Below are positions 13,801 to 27,600 of a stretch of 64,000 bases of DNA, one piece after another. The notes beneath the pieces are model-generated. The model was not told where the DNA came from and made no database searches. It was given only the letters and a program-made list of their open reading frames with translations. Source of the DNA: Anseranas semipalmata (Eukaryota > Chordata > Aves > Anseriformes > Anseranatidae); NCBI GenBank assembly GCA_013399115.1, contig VXAA01005234.1:996054-1060053 (forward strand), given 5' to 3'. Numbering within the stretch: the first letter of the stretch is position 1; every line of letters begins with the position of its first letter. The position numbers and the translations under genes were made by a program.

Positions 13801-14407
13801 GGTAGCAGGGTCGGCGTCTGTTCGTTGCCGACAAAAGAGCCCTCAAGCACCCTTGCACTGGTGGAAAACCGGAAGAAAAGTTTGTTTCACCAAGGGCAAT
13901 GTGGCCTCTTGTGTTAGCCACTGGGTCAGGTCCTCTCGGTGTCACCACCAGGGACCGAAGTGGCATCGCACTTATCCTTCCCCAAAACCCAACGTTCCTC
14001 CTCCTCAGGGAGGGGTCACAAACAGCAGTCGGGGATGGAAGCATGAGCTTTCCCATCTTTCCCCCATTAACTAATCACGCCTCCTGCACGACACTTGTGC
14101 CAGTTCATCATACGTGATCGATACCTTCCTTTACGCCCCAGGATGATGAACGTCCCTGCCGATATTCAAAAGACCTTGAGAAAACGGGGGCAGCTCCCCC
14201 AGGCACAGGTCAAAGAGCTGAGACTGAAGTGCTCTGTAAGGCGACACGCTGGCCCGAGATCTCTGCATAAGGCGTAGAGGAATATTTTTGGCTAGAAAGC
14301 TTCTCCCGCAGCGTGACGGAAGATTTGAGGTGCCGCAGAGGCTGCGTGCCACCGTTCTCATGGGCAGATCTTCTCCTCATTCCTCTCCTGGGTGCAAACG
14401 TGCCCTG

Positions 14408-14452
14408 CTCAGCCCCACGCCTTGCTCAGTTCCTCAGCCCCACGCCTTGCTC
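14408..14452. repeat. Two-copy tandem duplication, 25-base unit
   Basis: An identical 20-base block occurs at 14408-14427 and 14433-14452, a period of 25 bases. Confidence 0.85.
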
Positions 14453-14631
14453 GATCCCGTGCCCAAGGCAGTGTATGGGGTCTGTGGCAGGGTAAGGACC
14501 AACCCTCAGCCTCTCCACCCCGCTGCACTAACGCCCATCTCATGAACCCCACAGGGCTACCCTCCTCCTGCATGAGGATTTCCTGGCTTGGGCTGCAGCT
14601 TTCTCCTCAACTGGTTTCCAGCTATGCCAGA

Positions 14632-14703
14632 AGGAAAATAAAACCCTGTCCCTCTCCATATGGGACGAAATGCAGGAAAATAAAACCCTGTCCCCCTCCA
14701 TAC
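14632..14703. repeat. Two-copy tandem duplication, 42-base unit
   Basis: A block beginning AGGAAAATAAAACCCTGTCC at 14632 recurs at 14674 with one substitution in the first 28 bases. It lies 180 bases after the 25-base duplication. Confidence 0.8.
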
Positions 14704-15573
14704 TGAACGCGATGTAATGCAAGCAAGGCACAACACTGGGTGAAATGCGATGTGTCAGGTTTACTTTTCTCAGAATGGGGAAAAAAAAAAGAAAAAGAAA
14801 AAAGAAGAAAGCAACACCCCCACCTTCAGACTCCGGAGAAGTGAAAACCAACCCTTTCAGACAGATATTTGTCCTGCAGAGCTCCATGTTTTGCCCCAAA
14901 ATCATAGTTAAGAGACACTGAGGACCAGGAAATCTCCTACAGGAGTTGTGTGATTTAGGTTAAAAATAATTGCTGTCCAGACTTCTCTGCCTGACACAAG
15001 TAATTAGATAACGGGGCACTTATAAGCTGTCATTCCCTGTGAGCATATTTTAAGATGCCCTTTATGAGCTGACCTTTATTCTGCAGCAGCTCCATCCGCT
15101 CCCCACCCCTGCTCTGGGTTAATTTCTGAAGACTGGAGCGTGCCGGAGCCCGCGGGGCCTCCCGTGGCACCCAACCCAGACTCAGGCTCCACTGAATGAA
15201 CCTCCAGGGTTAAACCCATCGGAAACTGAAAAGAAAATGAAACCCATTCTTTGCACCAATGGAAATTACTGGTGGCACTAGGGGAGGCTGGACAGGGTAG
15301 GAGTGGTGGGACCTGGCAACTTGCCGCTGGAAGGAGCCCTTGGTGTGCATCTCTCCTGCAAGGAATTGTGGTGGGGAAGCGAATCCCTGCCTCCCAAAGC
15401 CCCAGGGAGGCCAAAAGCAAAATGCAGAGAAGGGAAAGTGCCCAAGGGACTTGGCTCGCCTTCGCTGCTGTCAGAGATGGAAATGGCTACGGGGAGACAC
15501 CGGTGCACGTGCACAGCCAGCCCTGCAGGCGCATAGCAGGTATTCGAGTCCTCCATGGTTGAATGGCTCTGCG

Positions 15574-15607
15574 TAAATAAATAAATAAATAAAATAAATA
15601 AATAAAT
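15574..15607. repeat. TAAA microsatellite
   Basis: About eight AAAT-type tetranucleotide units with one slip (AAAAT) in the middle. Confidence 0.9.
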
Positions 15608-18600
15608 CCAAGACAACGTAGACTATTTTCTTTCCTTTTTTATGAATTCCAGACTTTGGTAGACTCTATCTTCCTGTTGATATCCCCTGAGAAGCAATTT
15701 GACTTTGCTGGAGTAGTCAGATTTCTAAAAGATGAGGTTTCACTTTTACACCTCACTCAATATTTTTTATCAAATCTACATACATTTTTTTTTTAACATT
15801 TTCAAACTCCCCTTGCGGCTGATGGATTTGTTTTATTGTCATAACTTTCTTCAAGACATAATGACCCTGAATTTTAAGAGTAAGCAGGGATTGCCAAAAA
15901 TACACAATTTGTATTTATAGCAGTGTTGTCTGAGAGACTCCTGCTAAGCCAATATTTCTTTGCACCTTAAAGTCTATGTGTCAACCAAAAGGCATGAACC
16001 TGCTATGGGAAACCAGCCAACACCTCGACGTTTTCAGATTCAGTACCCATACATAAATTCTTCAGATCTTTTACATGCCACAGGCACCTGACCCTCGCTG
16101 GCACCGCTTGCTGCATCTTTCCATGTAGCCGCAAACCGCATGTTTTGTTAAATCAGTCCCCACCAAAGGATCTCCTGGCTGTAGGGGTAGTTCTCGATGC
16201 AGATGGTGAAGCAAAGGCACAAGAGGGTTAAAACAAGCCCCCCACCATTAAAGAGCAAAGCACGGCAGCAACCTGGGCCAAAGCCCACACTGCCGCCAGC
16301 TGCGCCCCTTGCAGAGGGCTCCGCGGGGGCTCCAAGGCTTTCACAGCTGAGGAGCTGCGGTAATGCAAAATAATGTCATTAGTAATAAACTCCTGACTTA
16401 AGCAGGCTACAAAACTGAGCTTCGAGGATCCTAAAGACCTTTGCTAGTTCTCCGGAGCCTGACCTCCGCCACGCATTAGTAAGATTCCTCTCTGCAAGGC
16501 TCCTCTTTAATCCCAGGCATAGGAAGACCTGGGTGTCTTCAGACAGAGGAGTTTTCATCTGGGTTAGGGATGTTTGCTATTGGTTTTATTTATTCACAGG
16601 ACATCAACAGCACTGACCAATGGCCGGGTTGTTGGTTTTCACATTTGCCCAGCCACAAAAATCACCAAATATTCCCTCCCCAGCCCCTTTGCCAAAGCAG
16701 ATCTTCCCAGCCTGAAACTTCGGTCCAAGCAGTGGCTTTAACATTTGCAGAGCTGTATGCATCTCCGGGGATGGAGATCTCTGTTTTATGAAACCTGAAG
16801 GCTTTAGAGAGCTCTGTCCCTCTCTTCATGCAGGTGAAGTCAGACACCTGGGTCAGAGCTGCTTTGGGAGAAGGCATACATAGACTAAGAGGTATTCTTC
16901 TTTAGGGGACGAAGCTAAAAATCCTGGAAGCTGCCACCCAGGCACTCTTCCTGCTGGGATCTCAGGAATTATGAAGCAGGATGGCAAAGCTGGCAATGGT
17001 GGAAGCTCTCTTCTCAGCTCCTGTAGCATCCCCAGGGAGAAGGCAACATGCCAGTGAGGCACATGGACAACTCAACGGGGCAATTCATCCCTCGACACGG
17101 GCAGGACCTGCCTCTGATTGCTATACGGCCCGTAACGCCAGCCTTCCAGCCCAGTGCTGCCTTCCCACGGCTCTGGAGCAAGCCCTGAGCACGTCTGCCA
17201 GCGCTGGCCGCTGGTGGCTTTGGTGGCTTTGGTGGGCTGGGAGGCACCAGCAGCCCATAGAAGAGCCGGGGCTCTGCTAGAACTCAGATTGCTTTCGGGA
17301 GAGGTACAGACGGAAACAGCTGCTGCAAAACAGAGCTGTTTCCCACCAGGTAGACAAAGCTCAGAGTCTCCTCTGAGTTTGCCAGGAGTTTGTCTCATCT
17401 GCGAGTTTGTCTCTTTTCAGGGGAGGCAGAATAGCTCTTAATAGGATTTCAGGAGCGGTTTATCTATCAAGGACAAAATCCCACAATGAGACAATGCCAC
17501 GGGGAGATTATCCTGTGTTCTCTGAAGGAGAGATCACAAGATTATCCAGAAGCGAGGCTTGTTTGTGTTGAGCTAATGACAGATAATTGGTAACCCCCTC
17601 TGCATCGCCAGGTGACCCAGCGCGCGCTCTGAAAGGAGAAAAGCAGCAGCATTTCCAACGGAAAGGAATCCAAGGTCTGATGTGGACTTCATCTGAAAGA
17701 AAAACTTCTGGAAAGGATCAGGGCAAGGCCATGAATTTATGAAGTAGTTGTTCGGCTGACTCTAATTTTTAAAGCATTATTATCCTTTTAGCAGGACCGT
17801 CGGGTAGATGGAAGCCAGAGCTCGCGTGATGAAGAGCAGCTGAAGAGCGATTTGCAGCAATTCCTGCCTTCCACACTTTTTTTTTTTTGCGGAGCGGCGA
17901 GCCAATTGCTTGTAAACAGCTTACCCCTGCCCAAAATGCCACGAAAGGGGGGATTTCTGGGCTCGTGGTCTGAGCAATGAAGGAGGAGAATGAAAAGGGA
18001 AGAGGAAGACCAATGGCAAATCCTGAGATCCCCCAGCTTTCAAAAGCCCAAAGCTGGAGGGGAGATGATGGGGACAGCTGCTGCGACCCCTCGGAGCAAA
18101 CCTGCCCCTTGCTTCCCCCCAGACTGCCCCGAAGTGCCACCGCCACGCCAGGACAGGGCTGTGCGCAGCTCGTCCCGCAGCCTGGCGCTGCGTGGGGCAA
18201 ACCAGAGCCACTGCTGCAGACGCACACGGGTCCTGCAGGGTGCGTGCACCCCGGCCTCGTGCAAGAGCAGCGCGGTCGGGTCCTGCATCCCCGTAACCTT
18301 CCGGGCGCTTGGATGCCACCTTCCAAGTAATGCAATCAAAACAATCCAGCTAAAAGCATTTCATCTGGCCTAGGCTGACATGAATTGGTTATAATAAAAC
18401 TAAAGCTCTGTGGGACAGCTAATGGGTGCTTATTAGTACAGCCAATGGACTATTCAATCAACCATATAGGGAAACTAATGGGGATTGATGGCCAAAATAC
18501 AAGGGGAGGACTTACCTCTTTGAATAAATAGCTGATGGGCTGGTGATTGGATTAATCGTGGGTTTCTATAGGGAAAGTTTATACCGAGCCAATAAAGAGA

Positions 18601-21210
18601 AAAATGAAACTGAGGAAAATAGCATCACCGGGTGCCTGGAGGTTTCCGTGTTCCTGCCTTCGCAGCGGAGGCGGCGGGTGGGCTCCCAGGACCCTCATCT
18701 TTCCAAGCAGCACCGCGCTGGGAGAGGGCTAGCAGGTGGTGCAATGCGGGCGATGCTAAATATTCTCGGAGTGGCTGGAAAACCCCTCCCAGCTCTTTTA
18801 GGTCTCTGGTTTCTTCTTTTTCGCCTCCGTTTGCCACAGCTCTGGGAGTCCCTACTGCAGCCTTGGCACGGGAAATGCGAGCAGCATGCCCAGGGCCGCA
18901 GCACGCAGCGTGATGCAGGGGCGGGCTGGGGGAGGCAAGCGCCAACCCCGCTCCAGCTCAAAGTGGGGCCGTATCCCCTGCCCTGGCAGCTCTGTCCCTT
19001 CCTGCACTGTCCCTTCCCCTCAGACATCCCACATCGAATTTGGAGAGCCCCTGAGCACAGCGGAGGCTGTGGAGCGTGCCAGCAGCACCCTGCGTGCCTG
19101 CCTGTTTTGTTCTTCACTGAGCACCTTTGCTGGGTGGGGTGAACCTTTGCACTGACTCACTATGGCCCCTTTTTCCCTTTTTTTTTAACTACCTTGCAGG
19201 TAATCCTAACTTTCCTTGCTTCATTTCCTCTCTTCAGCAAAAGCTTCCCAAAATTTTCCCAAAAAACAAGATTTTTCCTCGAGCTGGAGGAGGAATGGAG
19301 TGATCCAGAGGGGGGGAAGGAAGGGCACATGCTCCTTTCAGTGCTTGCAAGTCGCTCCTCCCTGCAGCAAACCATTCCCACATTTCCACCCCTGCTCCAC
19401 CCTCCTGTTTCCTTTCCTTTGAAAGGCCTCCGACCGGATCGCAGATGGCAATTCCTATGTGACAGATCCTAATGTCACTATTGATGACGGACCAGATGTC
19501 CAGGCAGGCATATTGCTCCTTTTAATCCAAAATTCATCAAGAGCCTCACCTTTGTAGTTTAAGGGGAGTGTAAAGGTATCTTCATGGGAAGAGGGGGGAC
19601 GCGTATTTCTTTCCTTCTTGCCTCATTTTTCCCTCTCCTTTGAGGAGGGGGAGCTGCGCACAGCACGGCTGCGAGTGACTCAACCCGACACCAAAGGGGT
19701 CCTGCTCTGAACAGCAACGTCATTAAAACGCTATAAAAATCTCTCTCGAGCTTTACAAGGATACGGGAAGGGATATGGTTTGTGTGATAGGACCTGTACG
19801 AGACTTTGCAGCGTGCTGCTGCTACTCAGTGCTGTGTATAGGTACCTAAATCCTGGGTGAGCCTGGTGAAGAGAAAGAAATAACTCCTCTTTGGGTGACG
19901 GAGCCATCCTGACTCCTAACGTACCCGCCTGTCTCCTGGTGCTCGGCAGTGCCCAGCTCCTCCCAGGAGAACGTAAATCAGACCCAACACCCACCCGCGG
20001 CACTGACTGTGCCAGCGTAAAAGTGCTCAGAGGGGCTCGCTCTGTGCAACCGCCCAGCACGCTTTCCTTCTTTAAACCCCTCAAATGCAGCTGTTGTTGT
20101 GAGAAAGAACCGAAGGTGCAGGCTACTGACCTGGCTGATTTTGTCTTTGCCCATCTGCTGAATACAGCACATTTTTCCTGCAGATTAAGCGCAGCGCATC
20201 AGCTGTCTCACCAAGGGGCACGGCAGCTGGATGAAAAGGAAACTGCGCGGGACGAGCCCGAAGCAGGAGACGCGGTGTGCAGGGCAGCTGGCTAGCACCA
20301 GATGAGAGCACTACAGGTGACTTGTTTCCCCTCACATCTTAAAGCGAGAGCTCTCGTGCTCATTATCGCTCTCTCGGAGAGGGGAAAAATCCCAACAGCC
20401 TCCGTGGCAGCGCAGACAAAGCTTTGCTCGGCAGGAGATGTCCTGTGCGGCATAATGTATGCCGGAGCAGTCCTGGTGCTTTATGGGCCCGGTTAGTGTG
20501 AAGTGCAAAACAGGCTCGGGGCTGAAGCTGCATTATTCATGGGGGATCTTAAATATTTCAGTGCGAGGCTGAGGTGGGGAACAACAGAACAATAGCGTAT
20601 TGTCCTCTTTCTTCCCCTAAAACCACTGTTTGTGTTTACAAGGGCAAAAGGGGAATATTCTTTTCCTTTAAACGTAACGTAATGCACCCACAAATCCCAG
20701 GGAAAACCAGGATAACTGCGGGCAAACCCGCAGCCCCTCCAATGGGGAGGGAGCCACCCGCCACCCCCGGGCTTCCAAGGAGGTGATTTCAGTCCTGCCT
20801 TTAGGGGAGGAACGGTTCAGGGCCCGGCATTTTGTTTTGGAGGCGATTTGCCGCTTCTGCTCCGCTTGAAGGGGACAAATCAGGGGGTGGGGGCACAGAC
20901 GAGGAAAGTTGCTTGCAGTTTTTCCCCTCCAAAGCAGCAGCTGCGCTTCCACCCCCTCCTCCAATAACTCTCCCGGGCACGAGTTGTGCGATCGGATGCG
21001 ATGGCCGGGTGGCACCAGGGCAGCGGGAAGCTGCGTTATAACCCTAAACTGCAACATCTGGGGCAAGAGGGCCAGAGCAGCACAGGGAAGGGGCAGGTGA
21101 GCAGGCGGAGGAGCCTGGCCCGGGCTCCCGGCGCTGCCTCCGGTGCAGATGCGCTGCTGCCATCATCCGGCAACCGCAACCAGCGCAGGGGCACGATCCC
21201 TCCCAGGGCG

Positions 21211-21268
21211 AGGGAAGCCAGCACAGGCACGACACCCGGGGCAAGGGAAGCCAGCACAGGCACGACAC
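21211..21268. repeat. Two-copy tandem duplication, 33-base unit
   Basis: An identical 25-base block starts at 21211 and again at 21244. It is in a GC-rich stretch with no recognised gene. Confidence 0.85.
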
Positions 21269-23307
21269 ACGCTGCTCGACCCGCCGAGCCGTCCCCTTGC
21301 TGTTTCCACTCCCAAGAGGCATCCTTCAGCACAAAAAAAAAGACCAATGCAGCAGATGGGATGCTGCGGGAGGCTGGACCTCTCAAAGTAAAACTCCGCA
21401 TCAATGCTGCTGGAACTTTTGTTTATTTTTTTGTTACGTCATCCATTTTCTAGTTCCCGGTTCCCCTCCTCTGCCATCTCCTGCAGAGGTCCTGCAGCGC
21501 CTGCCCTCGCCCCCAGAGCACGGGGCTTCGTGGCCTTCCTGAGTCACACACCTGTCACACGCTGCTTTGAACCATGAAACAATGCATAAAAGAAGGTGAC
21601 AGGTGATTAAAAAGGAAGCGAAAACATTGCAAAAATGCTACAGGCAGAGCCTTAACATTTCCCGAGGAGACCCCAGCTATTTCTAGGAGCTGGAGCGTGA
21701 TGGGATCCATCAGCACGCCCCACCCCGCACCAGCGATCCCCGTGATGATCGGCTAGCCGGAACGCACACCTCCTGCTGCTGACTGCATCGAGACCTTCAG
21801 CTCCCAGAGGAGGCAGTCCAGAGTGCTCTTCTGGGGCCAGAAACCCATCTTTTAGCTGCGCAGTCCCCCAGCAGACAGTCTGGGTCTTGCTCTAAGGGCT
21901 TGGCTTTATCCCCACAGCTCTAGTCTGGCGCTGAGACACTCGAGCAGAGTGAGGCTTGGCCAAGCTTCAGATAACCAGCTATCTCAGAGAACATGATTTT
22001 GGCCAGAGCTACACGAGACTGCCAGACCTTTCTCACTTCTGTTTCCCTTTCTGAAGAAAGAAAGAAAGAAAAAAAAAAAACCACAAAGATAAAGCTTGGC
22101 AGTTGTCTCTTGTATGAGGGAAAACAGAACCAGATCCCAGACCTGACACAGCTGAAGTGCAGCAAAATCCCTGTTTCTGCTCTTTTTGGAACCATCAGAC
22201 AGAAACTCAAATGACTTCCTTGACAGTGAGGACCCCCGAGCTTCTCCCTTCTCACATTTGCTTTCTATTTCTCTCCCATGTTCCTTCGCAGCTCAGATTT
22301 GGGTCTGGGTGCAGCATAGCCAGAAAACCTTACCACAAACCATTGCAAGTGCTTGCCGTGAGCTCAGTTTATTTGCGCGCTGGCACAAGCGCTGTGTCTC
22401 CCACAAGGAGTCATTTGCATTCAGCCACTTCTAAAATGAAGCAGCACAGTTTGCTTTAGAATCTGCCCTCCGAAGGTGGGAAGAAATAGGGTCTCGAGTA
22501 TTTCTGAGGTAACAGCCCTTTCTGGTTTGTGGCAAGGTCACTGAAAAGCAATTCTTTAAAAAAGCATGCCAGGGTTGTATGCGCAGGACAGGGTATCACA
22601 GCAGCATCCTCTGGTCGGGACATCAGTGTCACACCGGGAGGACAGGTATGTGAGCCTGTCTGCAATGCCCAGCCCCGGGGCGGGGAAGGAGCTGCAGAGC
22701 TGCATTTCCCTTAGGGGCACCAGTGTCCCTTGGGCATAGAGAAGTCCTTGCCACATCCCTCTGTAGCAGGAGCAGGTGCTGGAGGAGCACATGGGTTATC
22801 CCCACCTTGCCAGGAGTCGCCTGGAGGGGCAAGCCTGGCAAGCTTCAGAGGAGCTTTGTGTCACTGGGTAGCGCAAACCCTTCTTAATCAGGCACGGGAA
22901 TGTGGCCCATAACAAACACTGTCAACTCGTGCCATAGCATGACAATACAAGACTAAAGAGAGATTTATGGAGCTGCCCGCCTTCTGCCAGCGAAGCAGTC
23001 AGAACAGCACTTTCCCAGAAGAGACATTGCTGCCGTCAGGACAACTGTTGCACAACCCCACAGGTCTTTTCCTGTAGCACCCATACAACTGCTTTAGAGA
23101 CTTCTCTTTGTTTAGATTACCTGATAAGTAACAGACAGCTCATGTTGTGTGTCTGGAGGAGAATACAGGATTTCAGTGCAGGACTGGGCATGACCTGCAC
23201 ATGTCCTGTGCCAGAGCACTCAGCTTCCTCCAGCAGGAGTGTTGCCGAGAGCCAGACCCTGCTGCAGCCCCTGTGCTGCCCTGGCTGTGCTACAGGCAAT
23301 GAGGAGG

Positions 23308-23326
23308 AAAAAAAAAAAAAAAAAAA
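23308..23326. repeat. Poly-A tract
   Basis: Nineteen consecutive A residues. No retrocopied gene or SINE body is recognisable directly upstream. Confidence 0.85.
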
Positions 23327-24510
23327 CCAACAACAAAAACTGGATCATGTCATTTATCTGATTGGAAAGGCTGCAAAGCTCTCATTTGGGATGGGGGAAG
23401 AAGCAATAGGTCCCTCCTTCATTCCTGGGGTTTGGCAGGGGGTTGCCCTGGGCCGGTGGCCCCACAGACCCGCGCTCTCCGTGCACTCACAAAGCAGGTG
23501 CCACGCAGACGTCGGCTGTGCTGCCATCCCCGGCTCCTGCCAAAGCTGACCCGCAGGCTCGCTCCTGACCTGGCTTGGATTGGCGCCCGTGACCTAAAGG
23601 TGAACTGCTCTATATCCCGTATCCAGTCTCCCGCTGAGTTTATTTTCCAGCGTGGCAGATCAAAGACTGCTGTAAGGAGCAAATCTATCAAAGGCTCAGC
23701 ACCCTAAGATAGATGCAGCTCGCTTTTATGTTTACTTTTAACAAGCATACTCCTTCCTATTGTTTAGCAATTGCTTTAAAATAGATAATTATCAGATTTC
23801 CCTATTAATGGGAAAAATCAGGCAGCTGTAAATCTTAAAACGTGCTACTATCTGCACACTGCACGTATCACATTAGGGAAAATACAATCTGTGGAGCAAA
23901 GCTATTACAGAGTGACCATGTCTAGGCTCAGCAGCTGGTTTTAATTTCAGCAGAAGACCCCCCCTGCTCCCCAGCCATGCCACGAGCCCTGCTCTTCCCA
24001 CTATGTCTATGTAAGCGCTGCAAAACCCCAGTGTTAGCCTCACGCGTCACAGCAATTCACATCAAGAGAACCTATGCATTTGAGATAATGCACACCAGCT
24101 CATTACCGCATCTGCCAACATACTTACCCATCTAGAAAGGGTTATTCTTTTCTATACATAGTGAACCTGGCTCTCTTCACACGCTGTTTTTTCAGTCAAA
24201 ACTATTCTCGCTTTATTGGAGTTGTTCCTGGATTTCTCCAGAAAACTGAAAAGGGCTTTTCTGGCTGCCTGATCATAGACGTATGCCATCAGAAAGCCCT
24301 GGAGATTTGCCATCTAGTAAGAATTAACTGACAGCACTTTGTAACCTCTGATGTGTTTGGGTGAAATGAAAACTTCCTTCATTTCCCTTCTGGGGTGACT
24401 TACACAAAGCTGAATGTGGACCCCGTGTGACTGGTGGAGGCCTTTCAAGTCCTGATATCTTCCTGATAGCACAAAGAGCAAAAGAATACGGGAAGACAGG
24501 CCAAACGCAG

Positions 24511-24690
24511 AGGATGGTCTTGTGGTTAAAACACTGGACTGGCATTCAGGAAATCTGAGGTGACATTCTGGCCCTCTCCCCCAAAAAGCGTTGGAATCAA
24601 CCACAGCCCTGCAGACTAATCTGTGTTTTGCTGCAGACTGTGAGTGGCTTTGGCTAAATGGCTTAATCTGCTTCTCTTCCCCCTCCCTGT
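24511..24690 (+). mobile_element. Ancient tRNA-derived SINE, MIR/CORE-SINE type
   Basis: The segment starts GGATGGTCTTGTGGTTAAAA (from 24513), followed by CACTGGACTGG and TCAGGAAATCTG. This strongly resembles the tRNA-like head of amniote MIR elements, including the A-box region. The B-box position (near 24560, GGTGACATTCTGG) is degraded relative to GGTTCAATTCC. About 100 bases on, GGCTAAATGGCTTAATCTGCTTCTC (24652-24676, with mismatches) corresponds to the part of MIR that normally reads as CAAGTCACTTAATCTCTCTG. Divergence and loss of the B box indicate an old, inactive copy. The match is from memory of the family consensus, not an alignment. Confidence 0.7.
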
Positions 24691-27600
24691 GCTAGCTGGG
24701 ATATGCGTGCCCATTTGGCTGGGATGCTGCGTGATTACCTGGTATTTGGGAAGCTCTTAAATCCATGTAACTCACATGTAACAGTTAAATGGAGTCCCGC
24801 TTTTAGATTAGAACTACAGTAATTCAGAGCTGAGCACATTTTGTTTTGATTTTCTTATGACTACATGAAATCAGCAATACAAGTGACAGAGAAATATGAT
24901 TCATCACATTCATATGACTATTTCCAAAACAGTCATTACTTTTATCTGAGCAAGCTATTGGAAAATGTTAAAGGCAAGAATATTTTACCCAGCTGATTTA
25001 AGAAGGTTGTTTTATTCCACATTTCTGTTTTCAATAAATCTCTCAGGACAAAAGCATCCCCTGCAGCATATATAGGCAAAGGACAAAAAGGCGTTAAATC
25101 CTAAGAGAGGGAGAGAGGGGGGAAAAAGAGAGATAAATAGTTTACTTCTATTATCTTTACCATATGTTCTATTCCAACTGGATACACATAAACAGCATGT
25201 AATCTTCAAGCTCAGCTTTAGACTCTTTGAAGTGACCTGACCATACTACTGATTTATTTCAAACTAACCTTTCTCTTTGAACCCTGGGTCAAGGTTAATT
25301 CTATAATAAAACATACCTTATACATCTGGCTTTTCCAGTGTTGCTAGCAAGTAATGACCCTCTCAGTCATAAGCATTTGTTTTACTGAGTGTAGTATTGT
25401 ATTTCTATTTTCCCTTCCCTATATTAATTTCCTTCACAGACCCTAGTTAAGGAGGAAAAAAAATCTCTTTTCCGGTCCATGAGATCAATTCTAAACACAC
25501 TGGAATTAAATGAAGACATTTAAGCCACATTTCTATGCTGAAATGCTTCCACCAACACCAGAAACTATTTTTATTACAGTCTATGTTAAATAATCAGATC
25601 TTCAGTTTCATAAGAAGCGGCACAGCTATGTTATTCAAACTGCTCCACTGGCAATGGCCCTTTCAGAACCTCTTACAAAACCATCTTTGCACTGAGTCAT
25701 AGCAAACCACTGAGGATAGCTTTTATATCTATAAAAATAAAACTGGAAAAGGGAAATACGTCTGAATGGCACTTCTCAAAAAAAACAGAAAAAAAAAAAA
25801 AAAAACAGACAAGTGCCACCAGCCAGCCTTGCCAGACTGTAGGCAGCAAAGGATAGAAGCAGCCCGGGCAGGGGTGCATGAGTGCGCGAGCTAGCTGGCC
25901 GATGTGGGATGCAGTAGCTAAGGGATGCACGCCCCATTGTCCAAGGGCTGCTGATGGGGTTGTTTTTAAGAGGACTGGAAAGATGCTTTTGACTTTCAGT
26001 CTCCTGCCCACTGCACATACTCACAGTACTTAATTAAAAGGCAGCAATGCATAAGCTACAACAGCAGCTGTTACGTATTTGTTCTGACTCCAAGCCTTGC
26101 CAACACCGTGCCTGCTAGAGCTGTCCGGAGGGGGATTAGATGGCATCTTCTGGGTTTGGGGCTTCCAGTGTGGCTCCCTGTAGAAGATCTTATCTGGTGT
26201 TGCTAACTGCAGGAGGGACTTGTGCTTCCCCTCCGAATGCAACGAATGATGACTTCATCCTGACTTATCCCCACACATTTTGTAGGCCCAAGTCTACAGT
26301 GGGTTGACGTTCAGCAGCACCAGCACACAGAGGTGCATCGCCCTTAAAACTGGCACCAAAAGCTTTCAGTACTTCATCTCCAGCTTTGCGGCTGCTTTGT
26401 AAAATGGGGTTTTAATCCAGTGGTAGATGAATTTGACCAGATAGCACTCTCAGTCAGCTTCAACACAGCAAACTTGTTATCTCGTCAATATCTGTCATTG
26501 CTTAACTCAGTTGAGCTTGCCTTAATGGAAGCACCATCCATTTGAAATCCCAAAGGTAGGCATTGGTTTTGGATCAATGCTCTCAGAATCTCCATTAACT
26601 ATTATGATGCCAGTGATGTTTTAGATCTATTCCGGGTTAACTTCTTCATGCCAGGACAAGTGAACAAAATGTCTTCACCTCACTTTGAGAGATTCTTTTA
26701 TAGTAGTACAGAGGAGTGGTGGCACGGTGAGCCCAGCATCTCCAGAATTTATGCTCTTGCAAGAAAACTCTTTCCCATGTCATCCTTCACCATTTCACCA
26801 TGTCATCCTTCTCTTCAACCTTCTCCACTGCGATTATTGCCCTTCCCCACTGCATAACCACATGCCAGGAAACCCCACGCCGCACAGCAAAGCCCCGGCT
26901 GGCAGCGCTGTATGTGTCCTGCCCAGTGCACCACGCTCTGCCCCAAAATCACAGCCCTGGGCAGGCTGTGAGATGAAAGGTGCAGCGTGCCACCTGCCAT
27001 GTGACAGTCCTGAACAGGAGGCCAACACACCTTTTGCTACGTGAAACGTCTTTGCCTCTCCCAGGGCTAGCAGGAGCAGTACCCTTCATCTCTTCTGTGC
27101 CACAATAAATGGTATTTTAAATAAGGGCACTGGAATCACACCAATTCAAGAGCTCAGAATTGCATTGTAAAATTCTACCCAAAGACATTGAAAGAGACAC
27201 CTCTACCATTTTCTAACATTATTCTTTAATAGGTGCTGAAAAGAAAATGATTACATTTAATGATTTATTAGTGAACAAAATCAGCCAATTAGACAGTCAA
27301 TGACTGATTTTCAAAGGGATTGCACAGAACAATTTAATATAATACAAGATCATAAACATGTCCCAAGCTGAGTTACTGAATGATGCCGCTAACAGCCTGT
27401 CAGAGATATCAGATATTTACAGCAGAAAAAGGCACCACATCAGATAAAATAAAATACATCCTCTCAAGGATATAGAAATATGGAAAGGAATCTCTCTGAC
27501 TGCATTTCAAGTCGGGGCAATTTACATAGCTCCTGAGAAAAAGCTTTGTGTGGTGCCAGACCTTTTAAAAGTAGCCCATGCACGCTGCTGACATTCGGAT

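Larger units (their letters stand above)
6461..24505. other. Gene desert between IGDCC3 and PARP16, left part
   Basis: I see no gene here. Open frames on both strands lack paired splice sites, recognisable domains or protein-like composition and look like products of GC-rich DNA. The sequence alternates GC-rich blocks with AT-rich islands (about 7900-9240, 11700-12110, 12600-13140, 15640-15960, 18360-18620) that could be regulatory. Simple repeats and three short tandem duplications are listed separately. Confidence 0.6.
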
